Shown piece by piece: positions 48,801-62,344 of a stretch of DNA of 64,000 nucleotides. The notes beneath the pieces were generated by a model. That model saw only the letters and a list, made by a program, of their open reading frames with translations. It was not told the DNA's origin and did no database searches. Source of the stretch: Rhynochetos jubatus (Eukaryota > Chordata > Aves > Eurypygiformes > Rhynochetidae); the NCBI GenBank assembly GCA_027574665.1, contig CM050655.1, positions 15,867,170 to 15,931,169 on the forward strand, read 5' to 3'. A program made the translations under genes and the position numbers. The stretch's first letter is position 1. Every line of letters begins with the position of its first letter.

Positions 48801-51800
48801 GCAGTTCACCAGGCTGAGTAAATAGTTTACTTATTCTATATTGATTAAGATTGTTCTTCCTTAAGCTATATATGCATAGGCATTTAGTGTTTTCCTTTTC
48901 CAAATAAATTAGAAGCTCTGCTGGGTCCAGAATCTGTTTCTTCTCTATTTTAAGTGAGGGGAAAAAAAACCAAAACACCAAACCTGAAGTTATTTCTCTG
49001 TTGTAAATGATTGTCCTTTCCTCATTTAAACACACCTTGTTTCAATCTTACACACACTTTGAGACTGTAATACAAATGACAACCTCCTTTCCTTAATATA
49101 AACAGAAAGTATTAGAAAGAACAAACATCAGCTGAGATAATCCTTCACTCCACAGTTCTTTCGTAGACTGAGCAATCCTGAACTAGCTTTTCTGATTTCT
49201 GAAAAATCATAGCAGGCTCAACAGGGCTAACAGTGCATACTGGATCACAACTCCAGTTAGAATTTTGGGATTTTGATCACTTCTGCTCCACCCGTTTGTG
49301 CAAATTTCAGTCCTAGAAAAGCAAAACACAATCACGTGGTTCCACTCAAGTCAGACAGACAACAGCCTTACAGGATGGTTTGTTTGAAATAGCACTCCTC
49401 AGCAAATGTGGAATGAAGACTGTTCAAATACCATTCCATTTTGGAGATGAGGGCTGTTTTCTTCCACATATCACCAAACCTCATCACTGTAAGAAATGGC
49501 ATATGAATATAAACAGAGCTACAGGTTGCACTAGTAAACAGTTTCTCTGGAAATGTTTAAGACGCTGCCATTTTTTAGTTTTCTGAATCTTCACTGTTGT
49601 TTTAAATGGGACATAAGCAGTCACGACCTTTTGTGTCTGATGTCAGAGAAATGAAAAGGCCCAGCAATAACCAGAGTTTACATTGGCTTCATTTTCCAGT
49701 CCAGAATTAAATATACACTATATCCAGCGCACCATACATTCTTGAAAGCTTAAGATGCGATTCAAGCCCTCCTTGTGTGAAGAAAACAGCTAACAGCTGT
49801 GAAACTGTGGAGTAGTTGCAACAGGGACTTCTGCTTCCTCACAGAGCCCTGCTCAACGAATTACAATTATAATATCTCTATGTCTGTCAAACAACTACTT
49901 ACTTTAAAAACACCAGCTGTACTACGCCGTCTTTTCTTCTTTTCTTGTTGCAAGACTTATCAAACAACTAAAATATTGTATATGCTTCCACGAAAGACTG
50001 GCCTGGAAACTTTGAAGAAGATTAGGAGAAAACAAAACAAGTCAACTTGTAGTTGCTCTATATACACTAGCTAAAATTATCTAATTTTTCTATGCTTAAT
50101 GTTGAGCAACTGAATAAAATGGCCCATGTTTGAGAGGATTTGATGTCTTTTGGGATTGCATAGATTTATCTATGCAAGTATATCACTGTCAAATCTATCA
50201 AAGATTTGATTATCATGACAGCTTTTCACATGCCAGCTATGTGCCAGTTTTCATAAACTTCTGTAAAGAAAGCTTACTTTTTTTCCCCCTTGTTTAATGT
50301 CTCCAGAGTATATAGCCTAACAATAAAGGATTTAAATCCAAAGCAATAGCAGAGAGTTGTCTAAAGTAACACCAACTTAATTTTCACAGGTTCAATTCTG
50401 TATTATTAACAGCAGAAAAATCAGGGGACTTTTCAATTATATGTTCCACAGGATTTCTAAGATTAAAAATAATGTAACATGGAAATTACTGGTCCATCAC
50501 AAGTAGGTTCCTGATTATAAGCACCACTATTACCAGGTGCTTGAAAGAAGACACAAATTCTAGGATAAAAATTCAAATCTCAATGGAAGGTGCTCCTCCA
50601 ACACTATTACATTTATTTTAAAACCAAAACTTTCATCAGTTCATGAGGAAGAGTATTTAATGCAATCATCCCTGTGTTTGGCCAATTCCAACTGCTTCTT
50701 AGAAACAATCTTGAGCCCTTTCATACAAATTTGACTGGAGACCAAATATTTTCATGCATTAGCTTTGGGTTTCTCAAAATTGCCTATAGGTGGCTCTTTT
50801 GCTTCCTTGAGACCCATTCAAAATTAACCCTGTGCACTGGGCTTCCAATTGCACAATTTTCACAAGGAAAAAAAAGCATGTTTTACTTTCATAAAGGAAC
50901 AAAATCTAAATAGGATGACACAGTCTCCACCAACCTGCATTTGTTTCCTCAAACTTATTTCTAACATGTAGGTTTCTCAAACACAGTTTAGATGGTATTT
51001 TTACACACATCTATTTTGCCTTCACCACCTTGGATGCTTCCCTCTTCATTTCTCGTCCCGCTTTTTATTCCAATACCTCCCTTTGCACTATTTCAGAAGG
51101 CAAGCAGGTGACATGACTTGTTTGAGAATGACAACATACTTTTCAGCATAATCAAATTGACAGCCCTGGGACAGAGTGCTGGTGAAAACAATGCTAATAC
51201 TTGCCAACAGATTCATACAAAAATATTAAAAAGTTCTAACTTCCGCACAGAGTTTAAAAAACATTTACTTTCACAAGAAAGACAAATCATATTTTTGGAG
51301 TGATTTATTAATCACTTGTGATCAAAATCTGCTTCATCCCATGTCCCATCAAGTCAGTTAAGTTCAAAAGGCTCTCTTCACTTGCTGTGCAAGGCTCCAG
51401 CTAGCAGACCCTTTCTATGGAAAATCCTCATGAACCTGTCCAGAGTCTCTCTGAGACTATTTTGAGCCACTATTAATCCTTCCTGAGTCATTTCTATGAA
51501 GATCATTTAAACTTTTCACGTTCCCACCCACTCATCTGACAGTGACAGCATTTTGTTTAAGGAAGCCGTAGCTCAAGCATTTGTCCAATCTGTTATTGTT
51601 GAATTTCAGGATGGTAACATTTCTTCTAAATATCTTTTCAGTAAGCAAACAGTTTGTACGAATTAATCTATTTCAAAGCTCCTCTTCCAAAAAAAGTAAT
51701 TCCACCAAGCAGAATGAAAATAACCCACAGATTATTATTTTTCAGCACTGAAGTACTTAAGTAACTTGTAAACACGGCTAGCAACCTGACTGTAGACCTA

Positions 51801-52899
51801 TCAGCTTTGCTAACTGTCAAGAGTATCACGTATCTGAGCACAGAGCACACAGCTAGCAGAACAGCACAACAGTAATTGGGCAACCCAGTGGGAGCCCTTT
51901 CTAACCACAAGGCAAGAACTTTTCATTTCCCATTATAAATATTACAAGGGTTTCAAGTCTCCGCTGAGCACCGGAATGCTTTGTGGTCATTTGGAAACAG
52001 ATACTTACTGGTGCTTAGTAAGACTGATCTCAAGACACCTCATTTGAGACTCAGCACCTATCAGGATGAGAGCATTTTTGCATAGCCTGAGGGTTCACAA
52101 TCTGGCAGCCTGCAGTTGAAGCAACTCCAGAAGACACTAAGTCTTCAAGCACTCAGGCAATACAAGGTGAGAACTGTGTTTCTCTACCCATGAAGAATCT
52201 GACAATGAAGAGTGGAAATTTTGCATTCAGTTTTTATGAAACCACAGAATAGTCAGAGTGTAAACTATTAAGGTTCTTAAAAATAATAATAAAAAAAAAG
52301 GTTTTATAGTCCCTGTAATATTATTTCACTATTTGCTCCTATGTCATTACATTTTCAAAAGATTTGAAATGTCCGCTGCTAGAATGATATTTACATTACA
52401 ACTGTAAATTCAAGAAATGGGGAGAGAAGGGGGATGGAGGTAGATCTACATTTTGAAATGCTTCATCCCATCTCACTTCAGCTTCTGTTGTTGCAATTCA
52501 TGCTTCTGTGAAAATTAAAAAATCAAATGCTCCATAAGATTGTCATTGGATTCCCACAAGTCTTACTCTGACTTCCATTAAATAGAATTATGCAAAAGAG
52601 TTACCAGGCTCAGCAAATGAAGAAGCCTAATACCATCTTCTTGAATTAAGTTTGGTTAACATATCATCAAAATTGAAGTTGGAAATCATCCCACGTTAAA
52701 ATGGAAAGCAAATATCACATTTTCCTTGTTACAATAATACTTTCTAGATTTTTCAGTGGAAATAATACTTGGGCATAGAGCATAATATTGCAATTTTAAC
52801 CAACAAGTATAGAGACATTTTAATATCTGAAGAGTCTGTAAATAGTGTAGGCAGGGGTTCTACTTAACCCACACACTCTGCTAATACATTTTAGATAAC

Positions 52900-53115
52900 A
52901 GGCCAGTGCATTTAAATAAAGTCCAGATTCAATTTAATAGTATTTGTTACAAAGCTTTATCTAATTATATTAGTCAATCTTTATTACCAGCCTCACAAGT
53001 GCAGAGAACCCCATTATAATCCTTCTTCCTAATGATCTCTTCGCTATCATAGTAATAACACTCAACTATAAATTAATCATCTGTTTGCAATCATGAGTAA
53101 ACATCAACTCAATTA
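52900..53115. other. candidate conserved noncoding element
   Basis: AT-rich but complex block with many homeodomain-type cores (TCTAATTATATTAG, CCTAATGATC, AAATTAATCATC, TCAATTAAC) and an E-box CATCTG. No coding frame. Candidate enhancer by motif density alone; AT richness makes such motifs common. Confidence 0.22.
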
Positions 53116-55610
53116 ACAACTGATAAATAAACAGACTCTGGAGGCTATTTCTGTTATAAATGTGAGTACTGAAGGATTCAGCGCAGCTTTGTTATTTAAC
53201 TCAAAAGAGCATTTCTGTGTATTCAGAGATTTCTGTTCTGCACAGTTTAAATGAAATGTGTTACATGAGATGAGCAGGTTTCCCACCATAGTGGTGCCAC
53301 CCATCTTTTGTGCTGCTAAGTGCGGGGGAGGATATTGTCTGTCTTTTCCAAGGATTACTTTGTTCTTCTCAGACTACACACAAGGTGAAGTTAACACATA
53401 GAACTGTTTGTTTCTCTTGTTAAAACTGCTTGGTAAGCTTTTTCCTTTCTAAGTGTTCAGCTCATTTGTTAAGCCCGATACTAGACCGCAATTTTCCCTC
53501 TTTAATTCATTTTTCCTCACTGCAATATTATTTTTTTTCCCCTCTTTGGTGCAGATGAACAAAAACTACTGCAGTGACTGTGAAAAGTGGGGAAAACATT
53601 TCCTTTGCTTACCCTAGCCCGACATAAAAGCAGAAACTCAATTACCATGCCCCTTACTTTAGTTCAGTTTTCAGATTTTGTCTTTTAGAGCGCAGTGAGA
53701 ACTGAATTATGCCACAACCTCAAGGACATCAAACTATCCCAATGACCAAAGATTCTGCCCTGGACTGGAACTAGAGGACCTCCACCCCACTGCCTCCTGT
53801 CTATCCACTGTTCCACATCTCCATTTCTCCCATAACATTCCTGCTACAGCAAATTTTCTCATTTCTTCTGATTGTATAAAGTTGAAACACTGACAGCCCT
53901 CTAGAAGATGACAATTCTTGGTTCTGTCTCTGTTGGTCAAGACATATGAACTACAGACAGACTGGATCAGCTAAAAGGCCCTAACTTCCATTCACCTGCT
54001 ACAAAACATACTACCCCCAACAAAGAGTGGGATTACCCCCATTTTTGCAGATGTACTGCATATTTCTGTCTCCGCACTACAGCTTGCCTTAGGTTTCTGG
54101 AAGCTGAAATAAACTGCAATCCTGCAGAAGATTCCAGTCTTTGTGACCATCTATTTTCAGTTGTAGAGCCAGTGCACAAACATACTTCATATTTGTCCTG
54201 CCCTGGAAACAGCCTCTTGAATGAAAGACTTGTTTCTTTGGGAAATCTCTATGCTGACTAATGAAAACTGAGTTACCAAAGATACTTGTATTGAATAAAT
54301 ACATGCTTTGACCATAATACATAAAGAATTCTTAAGGTTGCTTTGAGGGAAAGAGATAGTGATTATTCCTATTTTCACATGCAGATCTGTGATGACTGAC
54401 TTCATGACTCCATGTTCTCATAAACTGTGGAACACTCTGTAAGGCTATGCCTAGTCAGTCCTCTGGCAATTCTTTCCCCAACCAGCATCACTTCAGTCAC
54501 TTCTAATATTTGTCCCAGCTGCTCCTTTCAATTTCAGACTTTGTTGGAGCAATTTTAAAGCTGCATTTTTGCTATCCTTTCCATCTCCTGTACCAAAAAT
54601 CCCCCATCATTTTTCAAAATACCAAGCAGCAGAAGTCTAGAGAGATTCACCTAAGAAAAAAAAGTAAGATGATGACTGCTTATGAAATTTTTGAGGAAGG
54701 AAACTAGGCTTGAAAATTGCAGAATACCATAAAAATCATATAATCCATGACAAGCCTTGATTGCAGTTTTTCTATGGTTGTGACTGTTTGATAAATCACA
54801 ATGTACAGGAGGAAGAATCAAATTTAAAAAGGGTCATCATGTCTATTAACTATTCTCTTGAAGTTGCATTGCTGCATGAATATATACATTGCAAAACAAA
54901 ATGGTGAGGTTAATAAGAAACTCACCAACATTAAAAAGTAAGAGTAGAAGTGATAAATAAGGTACTGGATTTTTTGTTGTTTCTTTGAATGGGCTTTTCC
55001 CCACCCCCCTTTAATGAAGTCGGCACTGGCTTCTGCTGTAAGATAACAAATCCCTGTGTCAGTAACTACATAAAATGTCCATTAGTAACCCTGAATGATC
55101 TTATATTTCTGACATTCTAACTTCTTGTAAAATAAATTGATAGCCCATAGTAACACATGGTAGTTAGCAAGCCATTCAGAGAAAATACTTTTGAATATAT
55201 ACTTCTAAGTTGAAACTCTGCACAGCTCAGAAAAGTAAAGCAAAACTTTGACAGAAACCCAAAGGTCTCTTGATTCAGCATCTAGTGCTGTAAGTACTCC
55301 AACCTCATAATTCCCAGTGAAAAAGAGTTCAGTCCCACTGAAAAATTCCTTCCATGGGATGCTCTAATGCATGGGGAGCTAAAAGTACTCAGCCCTAAAA
55401 AGGAAATTATCAGTAAGGATAACTCTAGGGTCAGATCCTGCAAAAGAAGCTTATCTGATGTATTGCAGAAAGGCAGTCAACTTGAAGCCAGTTTTCTGAG
55501 TAAAACTTTGATCCAGAGTTGTGACATAGACAGAAACTTATGCACATTCCTAAAATTAAGAAAGTAGTGTCCCTAAATGTAATGAATTAATATCAGACTT
55601 AAAATTACAG

Positions 55611-55661
55611 CCCCCCATGCCCCTCTCCACACACTCACACCCCCCATTCCCTCCCTTTTTT
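55611..55661. repeat. C-rich then T-rich pyrimidine tract
   Basis: C-tracts at 55611-55616, 55620-55623, 55640-55645, 55649-55651 and 55653-55655 followed by a T run. On the minus strand this is G-rich, but one loop is 16 nt, so it is not a canonical G-quadruplex. Confidence 0.8.
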
Positions 55662-55980
55662 TTTTTACTCCACTGCAGCTTTCTGAAGATAAAGGTGTTC
55701 TAATGTGAGGGTTTAGCTGGACTGATTTTCATAGGTTACCTAGTGAAATAAGAGTAATTATGGATGATGACCTTCCATTGTCCCTGATATGGGAGATAAA
55801 TGGCATATGACTTGATCCACATAAACTGACATGTTCAACGATGCAGGAATTTCATAACTTCTAAGGAATTCGTATTCTTTCTGCAACACTGAATGAACTG
55901 GAATCATACTAACCTTGTACTGTTTGATCCTACATCTTTAACAACTATAAGATGGCAGTGGCCATTTTATTCATCCATTA

Positions 55981-56017
55981 GGGGTTTTTTTTTGTTTTGG
56001 TTTGGTTTTTTTCCCCC
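55981..56017. repeat. T/G-only low-complexity tract
   Basis: About 32 bases of only G and T followed by a C run. It is the mirror-strand equivalent of the C/A-only tracts at 8836-8925 and 62270-62344. Confidence 0.85.
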
Positions 56018-56994
56018 TAGAATAACTTGGAAGACAGTTACTACTAAGTGACCAGTAACAAACTGTATATATTAGTATGAGTCTCAGAATTCAGAGCACT
56101 GACATGACAATAATAACGAAGCATTAAGCACAAGCACAGGTGGCCACTGACCAAGGCTCTGAATGCATCCTCTTCCCATCAGTTATTGGTAAGAAACTTC
56201 AGCAAAAATAATTTTAGTCCAGTGAAGTAACAGTGTCTTTAGTAGCAGAATTCCTCATCAGAAAATTTAAGAACAAATTGATACTGTGTTTGAGAAAACA
56301 CCAAGCCTGAGACATTTGGGAGTGAATTCACTAAAGACACAAACAAAACCACAGCAAATCTGATCGGGAGAGCATAACAGATGAATACGCTTTCATAGAA
56401 TAGTTTGCTTTAAATGAGAAACAACTAAGCCAAAAGGAGACCGATGGCCATAGGAAAGCAACAAAGACCTTACATGTCTAAAATAATTTCTGAAAAGGAC
56501 CAGTTCTTTGCATCCAGGTTAAATGTAATGAGTATTCAATACTGGGAGAAATCCAAAGGTAGAAGTTACAGGCAGACAGTATTATGTGACTAGAACTTTA
56601 CTGCTTAGACAAAAGGAGATTACTCTTGGATTCCCTTCAAAATGTGCATTTGTTTGTGTCAGTTACCATATACACATAATCCTAATGAGAAGCACTGTAA
56701 ACTCCTTTTTTTTTTCTCACAGGTCTAATCTTGTGACAGACCCAAGCTACTAGCAAGTCCCCAGTCATCAATGCAGTTCTTGAGAGTCTAAGGCACTTGG
56801 CTTCCAAGAACTCCTTTTCCTGTAGAGTAATATGCAGATCATGTACATTTGGAAATGGTCTCTTGAAAATAAACAAAAAAAGAAATCTACAAAGCTCTGT
56901 TCAGAGACCTCTGCAGATGCTTTAAGATCTTGCTGATACAGGTTTCACTGCATTGCTAAATACTTTTAATGCAGTTAACAGCTTTTTAAATGCC

Positions 56995-57017
56995 TTTTTT
57001 TTTCTTTTTTTTTTTTT
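56995..57017. repeat. poly(T) run
   Basis: Nine T, one C and thirteen T. Could be a homopolymer of any origin; no adjacent retrogene body is recognised. Confidence 0.9.
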
Positions 57018-58029
57018 CCTTCAGAATAAAGGAATAATTCTCAGAAATAATCTCATTCTGTGCAAAAAGGTTACAGGAATTCTTTAAGCAGTAGTTTTCT
57101 AAAATGGTTTATGCTATCTGGAGTGCTTTCTTATACAGTATTATCCTATTATCTTCCCCTCTTAAAAAGTAAATATTGAAAGCAGCCACACAGGGATACA
57201 GCTAATTCTACCCAACCTACCTACACATATCTATACCTTCAGTCTGACTTTTCCTACTGAATTCAGTGCCAGACCCAGTGAGAGGGTATCCTACCTTAAA
57301 GTCCTCTGTAATGAGATGGGCAGAAGCCTGCAAATAAGGGAGCTTGTAAGAATAAATATTAAACCGCAGTAAGATTCAGTAAAGTCAACATACTACCTAC
57401 AAAAATCTCTACCTTCCACAAAATCTTTTTTATTTCTCCTCAGACTTTTTGCTAAATATCTGAGAAAAGAAGCAGCTACTCCATTAAACATCTGCAGGTG
57501 GGAGGGGGTAGTAATGAAGCTTATGTAAATGTAGCTGTACAATTCTTCCATTCAGAGATGGATTTAAAGTAATGATAAAACAATCTCAAATCCTAAAATC
57601 TTTTTACATTAATCATATCACACATATGTGGTTCAACAGCCTATATATGCATACATATAAATAAACATGGACTACACCATATTCCTGAATGCTCATCAAG
57701 CTATGCTATCTTAGCTATGGCACCACATATAGATGGAATCTATTGAAGCCCTTGGATTAGAAGTCAGGTTAGAAATCTCAACCATCTTTACAAGATTTTT
57801 GTTTCCAGTGTTTCCAAAATAAGCAAGCTATGCTCCTCAAAGTGTCTTATTTCAACACAGGTTATAACCACCCTGCTACACAAGTTAGACTCTTCACTTT
57901 CCCCAGAAACTTCTGTCTGCAGCCTCTTCCACCTTTTGCTTTAACCATCACTGTTTCTTCTCTGGCTGTGGATAACATCAGCTGAAGGAGCAAATTTTAC
58001 ACACCTTTGAAAGGAGATTTGTGGTCATT

Positions 58030-58340
58030 CTAGCCTCCTCCAGAACTAGGCTCCACAGCCCCGAGCCAGCTGCTGAGAAAGCTCTGTCTGTTGCTCTCAC
58101 AAGCATCATCCTCAAGGTTGACAGTTTCATAGTTCCTGTGAAACATAACTGTCAAGGGAATCTGTCATTACAGATGGAGAAAAGCAATTTCTCAAACTAT
58201 CTAGTTTGAGCCAGTTCCATGGAGGGCTTTGAAAATTATGGGGAAAAAATGTGAATTTAACCCAGTATTCCAGCAGCGATAAGGGTGGAGACCAGCAGTG
58301 GAGTGTAGTCCCAGAGATGAAGTGTCATCAGTCCTCACTG
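58030..58340 (+). mobile_element. probable ancient interspersed repeat relic (LINE-like 3' region, class uncertain)
   Basis: The block carries, in order, phrases recalling a repeat family widespread in reptile genomes: GCTCCACAGCCCCGAGCC, then AGCTGCTGAGAAAGCTCTGT (58068-58087), and 140 bp later AGGGCTTTGAAAATTATG (58223-58240), TGAATTTAACCCAGTATTCC and an ACCAGCAGTGGA-type segment. The spacing and order fit a single decayed element. I cannot assign the class from sequence alone and this rests on recalled pattern, so a repeat-library search is needed to name it. The plus-strand frame 58021-58209 inside it is not a gene. Confidence 0.45.
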
Positions 58341-59640
58341 CTTATAATTATAAGAGAATGGTTTCTCATGTGACATACTAGTTCTTACTTTAAACCCAAA
58401 TTAGGAAATGTGCAGGTCTATTGTCAGAAAGCCAGCTTTATGTCTGTATATTTGAGTCTCTCAGAAAGGCTCCAAGGGAATTTGGGATAGTTCTTATTAT
58501 GTAAGAACCATTTTAATCCCTATTTTGGTTCTACTAAGGAAAGAGAAAACATGCACATTTACTATTCTCATCTTGTCTATAATAGAAAGACTGGAGACAC
58601 TTCAAGCATACTGGTACTCTGAAAAATGATACAATTCTACTTGCATACAGGTAATTCCATATTACTTCCACACCAGAGAGGAAATAAGCTGCATTGACAT
58701 GTCATGTGGAGCTAACCCCTTCTACAGCAGAGAGGAAATAACTATATCGATGTAAGTCTTTTTTTTTCTTGAAATTGATCAGCTGTACCCACCTTAGGTT
58801 CAGGTTAGTTTATTCCCACATCAGCTCCTGGGCCTTGCCTGTTCCAAGTGCGTAACTCCACGCTAGCACAAGCAGACAGGACAGCTATGCATGCCAGTTG
58901 AGAATCCAGCCAGATGTGTTTGTTTTGATCATTCATTGTCTACTCTGTTACTATAGTGATTGGGAACCCCTTCCCAATTTAACACTGTGGAGACTGTACA
59001 GCCACAAACATCATGTAGATAAAATCTAACATTCAATTCCCCACAGTACATACCTTTTGCTACAGTAGCATTTCTGATAACAGGAATTACAGCCACATGG
59101 AGACTTTCTGCTCCCCACTACAAGTGTGATATCTGAGAGCAGATGATGGGTTTATTACAAAAACTTTTGTAGTTTGGAAAGAGCAGTAGTAAAAGTTAGT
59201 TCAAGGCTTTTATGACTTCTTTTGTTCAGAGGAAACTAAGAGAGGAAAAACACTGGTGATGTATGAAAAGATTGCTTGTTTACAATCAGTACAGCGATCC
59301 TTGCTTTTTTCATGAAAGGAAAGGAAACTGGCAGGAGAATTACAATATGGAGCACCTCCCAGGATCTCTTTCACCATCCTCCCCATTTGTGTATTAAGCA
59401 ACAAGGCAGCTGTTGAACAAGTACTATCAACAAAGCAATCTTCTAGGCCTTTGATTTAGGCTATTCATATCTTCTGCCCTGAAATAAAATGACTTTCACA
59501 ATTAAAACACCGAAATCAATGCTGTATCTATTGTCATGTCTGCAGGAGAAAAGCTTTAATTACAACCCTAGTTAGATAACACAATCATTACACCTCCTTA
59601 ATCTCAAATATAAAACCAGTACCCTTTGAGTGCTATGCCA
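58341..59640. other. unassigned noncoding DNA
   Basis: No exon or RNA gene. Contains a 14-bp word repeated at 58674-58687 and 58728-58741 (54-bp period). The minus-strand frame 59210-59404 has no known family. Confidence 0.65.
58674..58741. repeat. two-copy local repeat, 54-bp period
   Basis: CAGAGAGGAAATAA at 58674-58687 recurs exactly at 58728-58741, with looser similarity just upstream of both copies (CTTCCACAC versus CTTCTACAG). An old local duplication. Confidence 0.75.
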
Positions 59641-59649
59641 CCCTTTCTT

Positions 59650-59990
59650 TGAATTTTTTTATGTGAATGGCTTTTTATCTGAGCACTTTAATTTGCATGC
59701 CTTTGCTTCGAGGCAGCTCCCCGTGATATGTTAATTGCAGAGTGCTTTAAGTACTAAAAGATTAACATAAAACCCTTTGCAAACAAGCTAATAGTTTATG
59801 ATAATTTTTGCATGGCCTTTGTCTGTCTATCACTCGATTGCCTCTAGCTGTAATTTTATAAAGAAGCTGTAAAATATCATTTAAACAAGTTCATTTACAC
59901 ATAATTATTACCAGAATCACATTATTCAATTTAGATACTCCAGCCTATTAACAATCCATGAACTAAAATGTAATTAAACTATTTTCCTTT
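59650..59990. other. candidate conserved noncoding element, POU/homeodomain-rich
   Basis: Contains a perfect octamer ATTTGCAT at 59691-59698 (POU-factor consensus), GTTAATTGC near 59730, CCCTTTGC, TTTGCATGG near 59808 and several TAAT/ATTA cores to 59980. There are no simple repeats and no open exon. It is the most enhancer-like stretch in the window by motif composition. Function and conservation are inferred, not shown. Confidence 0.38.
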
Positions 59991-60302
59991 TATGAACCTA
60001 TTCATTACAATGTGTGGGAGATGGATCTCTCAGTTTCACTGAAAATTTCAGCACTTTGTTGTTGGAATTGACAAGTCTGGCACTCATTCTGTGCTTTTAA
60101 TTATATTAAAAGTATTTCAAGACAGCTAAGATAAAGAATATATTTAGAAAAGAAGGTGTAGAAATGCCAAGATGGTGTCATCCAGAAACATAGATTTATT
60201 TCACCCCACAGAGTTTGCACCTTTTTATCAGAGAAAATAAAACCAGGATATATAATTTCAATTAAAAGTTCTCAAGTTTTTAAGTTTTTGAAGAAATATT
60301 TG

Positions 60303-60318
60303 AAAAAAAAAAAAAAAA
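60303..60318. repeat. poly(A) run
   Basis: Sixteen uninterrupted A. No retrotransposed gene body is recognised upstream. Confidence 0.9.
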
Positions 60319-61759
60319 CCCTGTTTATCAATAACAAGATTGTTATATTGTTATAGTATTTCAATTACAGTTCTACTCTAAAACCTTACAGTACAGTGAC
60401 TTGCCTTGTGCTGCTGTGGATATTCCCCTTTCCTAAAGACCATTTTAGCTCAAAAAATTGATTGCATTTCAACAAAGACTAGAATTTATGTTAGCTGCTC
60501 TACTGTCTATTGCAAACTGCAAGAGTTGGCTTAATGGGCCCAGAGACTAAATGGCATTGACTCACTCAGATTGTCAAGACACACTTGTAACAATCAAAGA
60601 TTGCTATGCTTAGCCTTTCACAAGGTATGGGTATCAGGCCCTGGTCACGTACTGTATTTTTATCCCAACTTATCAAAGGATGAATCTGATCTGGATAAGG
60701 GAAATATCAGTCTTTACTCAGTGATACGAACTGCAGACCACACCTTAGAATCACTGCTGGAACAAATCCAAAGGAAACCTAACACAAGCATAATTTGCCC
60801 TGATGCTGAAAAATGTTTTTATCAGTAGCATACAAATCAGATGACACTAAGCATTGCCTTGTGTCTTTGAGGATAGTAGCTAACACATACAAATCCTAAT
60901 CCTGAAGAGGACAATATAAGGTGGATGATGACTACAAATATTAACTACCCCTGAGCTTCAGTTCTAACACACCTGTGGTAGAATAGGGAACCTATTCAAA
61001 ATATAAACTGCGAATTAGAAGGTGTCATTCCTGAGACAAAGACAGGTCAGAAGTATGAGAAACAAAGCAAAAATCAGGTCATTCCTGAAATAGGTATGAA
61101 GCTCAAATATCTTTCTAACTTTTGGTGACCTCATCCAAAATACATTCTCTACAAATTTTCTGTACCTAATATTTGATGACAATCTTTTCAGCTGAATTAA
61201 TAATGCAACTTAATTGCATTACGGATGCTTCTCTTAAGCACAGGTAAAAATACTGGCCTTAACCAATTTGTTAATATTCTAATGATTGAAGTTTCTTATG
61301 AGAAAAATAAAGATAAGCTTTTGCTCAAAGCACAGAATAATCATGTAATGCACTAATGAGAAGAATGCCAACAGAAATTACTACAACAGTAAGATGCTCT
61401 ATAGAGAAATTCTGTTGCAAAACAGGGGATGGATAAGAAAACCCTAACAGATATTTTAGCCTAAATGGACTTGGATTTGTGAATCATAGAGGCTCATATG
61501 CTTAATTCTTTGCAAGCAAATATTTCGTTCAAATGTTCATCTGAATTTTACCATTTAGATTAGTTCCTAGTGAAGTTAATGGCTGCAAATTCCATGGGTA
61601 ACTAACAGAAGAATGACAATGAACCCTAAGACCTTTTTATTCCCTCTAAACTCCTGGTCAGTATGACAGAACTACTATTTCTCTACATTGCTACCTCTCA
61701 ACAGTTTGTAGTTGACTTTACAGAAGTTGACAGTTACTACAATTAAAACACTTTTTCCC

Positions 61760-61778
61760 TTTTTTTTTTTTTTTTTTT
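61760..61778. repeat. poly(T) run
   Basis: Nineteen uninterrupted T, the longest homopolymer in the window. If it marked a minus-strand retrocopy, the body would lie downstream, but no recognisable exon sequence follows. Confidence 0.9.
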
Positions 61779-62269
61779 AACTCAACCAGCAAGGGTACAA
61801 CTTCAATACAGAAATGGCAGATTTTAAACAAATTGCAGTCTAGCTCTACCAGAACTTCTTCTAGCCCTCTAATACATTTACAGAAGACCAGTGAATTGCA
61901 GTCGCCAGTGTTCTTGATATTACATATTTCAGATTTATTAAGAATTCTTTTTTTTTTAAGCATCAAGGGAATATAAAAGATTTTTTGCTCTTTGGACTGT
62001 CAGAATCTGCAATTTGTCTTCATTGTCAGAGACTTGTAAGTACTTAAAAAATACAACTGACACCATTCCCCTTATATACAAACTCAGAAGTTAATCATTC
62101 ATTGGCGGAGTAAGATTGAAAGTTTCAATGACAAGAAAAGGTGTTAGGGTAGGTCAGGGATTGCTGCATGATATCTTAGATGCCTTCACTTGCACATAGA
62201 ATCCTTTACTCAATTCCTAAAATATTCATATGGTTGAGATAGAATTAACACCACTTGCAGCATTATTTA

Positions 62270-62344
62270 AAAGACAAAACAAAACAAAACACCCCACACA
62301 AACAAAAAAACCTCACCAAACCAAAAAAAAACCCAAAAAACTCC
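62270..62344. repeat. C/A-only low-complexity tract, (CAAAA)n-like
   Basis: About 75 bases of C and A with one T and one G at the edge. Similar in composition, orientation and an inner CCTCAC phrase to the tract at 8836-8925. Confidence 0.9.

Larger units (their letters stand above)
45061..52890. other. unassigned noncoding DNA containing a 20-bp direct repeat pair
   Basis: No gene or recognisable transposon. The direct repeats at 45240-45259 and 45790-45809 are annotated separately. Open frames at 46286-46525, 48694-49035 (minus) and 49799-50074 have no known family. Ordinary AT-rich unique sequence elsewhere. Confidence 0.65.
53116..58025. other. unassigned noncoding DNA with simple repeats
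   Basis: No supported exon. Simple sequence: a C/T-rich tract at 55611-55661, a T/G tract at 55981-56017 and T runs at 56995-57017. The phrase near 54030-54055 faintly recalls a MIR SINE core but is too short to call. Confidence 0.65.

Noticed and set aside
54025..54060. Phrase resembling a MIR SINE core (ACCCCCATTTTTGCAGATG)
   Set aside because: Only about 20 bases match and the flanks do not continue the element.
55611..55661. Possible minus-strand G-quadruplex
   Set aside because: Only three tracts have short loops; the fourth needs a 16-nt loop, beyond the usual limit.
60571..60828. 85-codon plus-strand open frame with balanced composition
   Set aside because: No recognisable domain, no family resemblance, and a length expected by chance in this much noncoding DNA.
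61760..61778. Poly(T) run as tail of a minus-strand processed pseudogene
   Set aside because: No recognisable gene body next to it and no flanking target-site duplication was seen; homopolymer slippage is sufficient.
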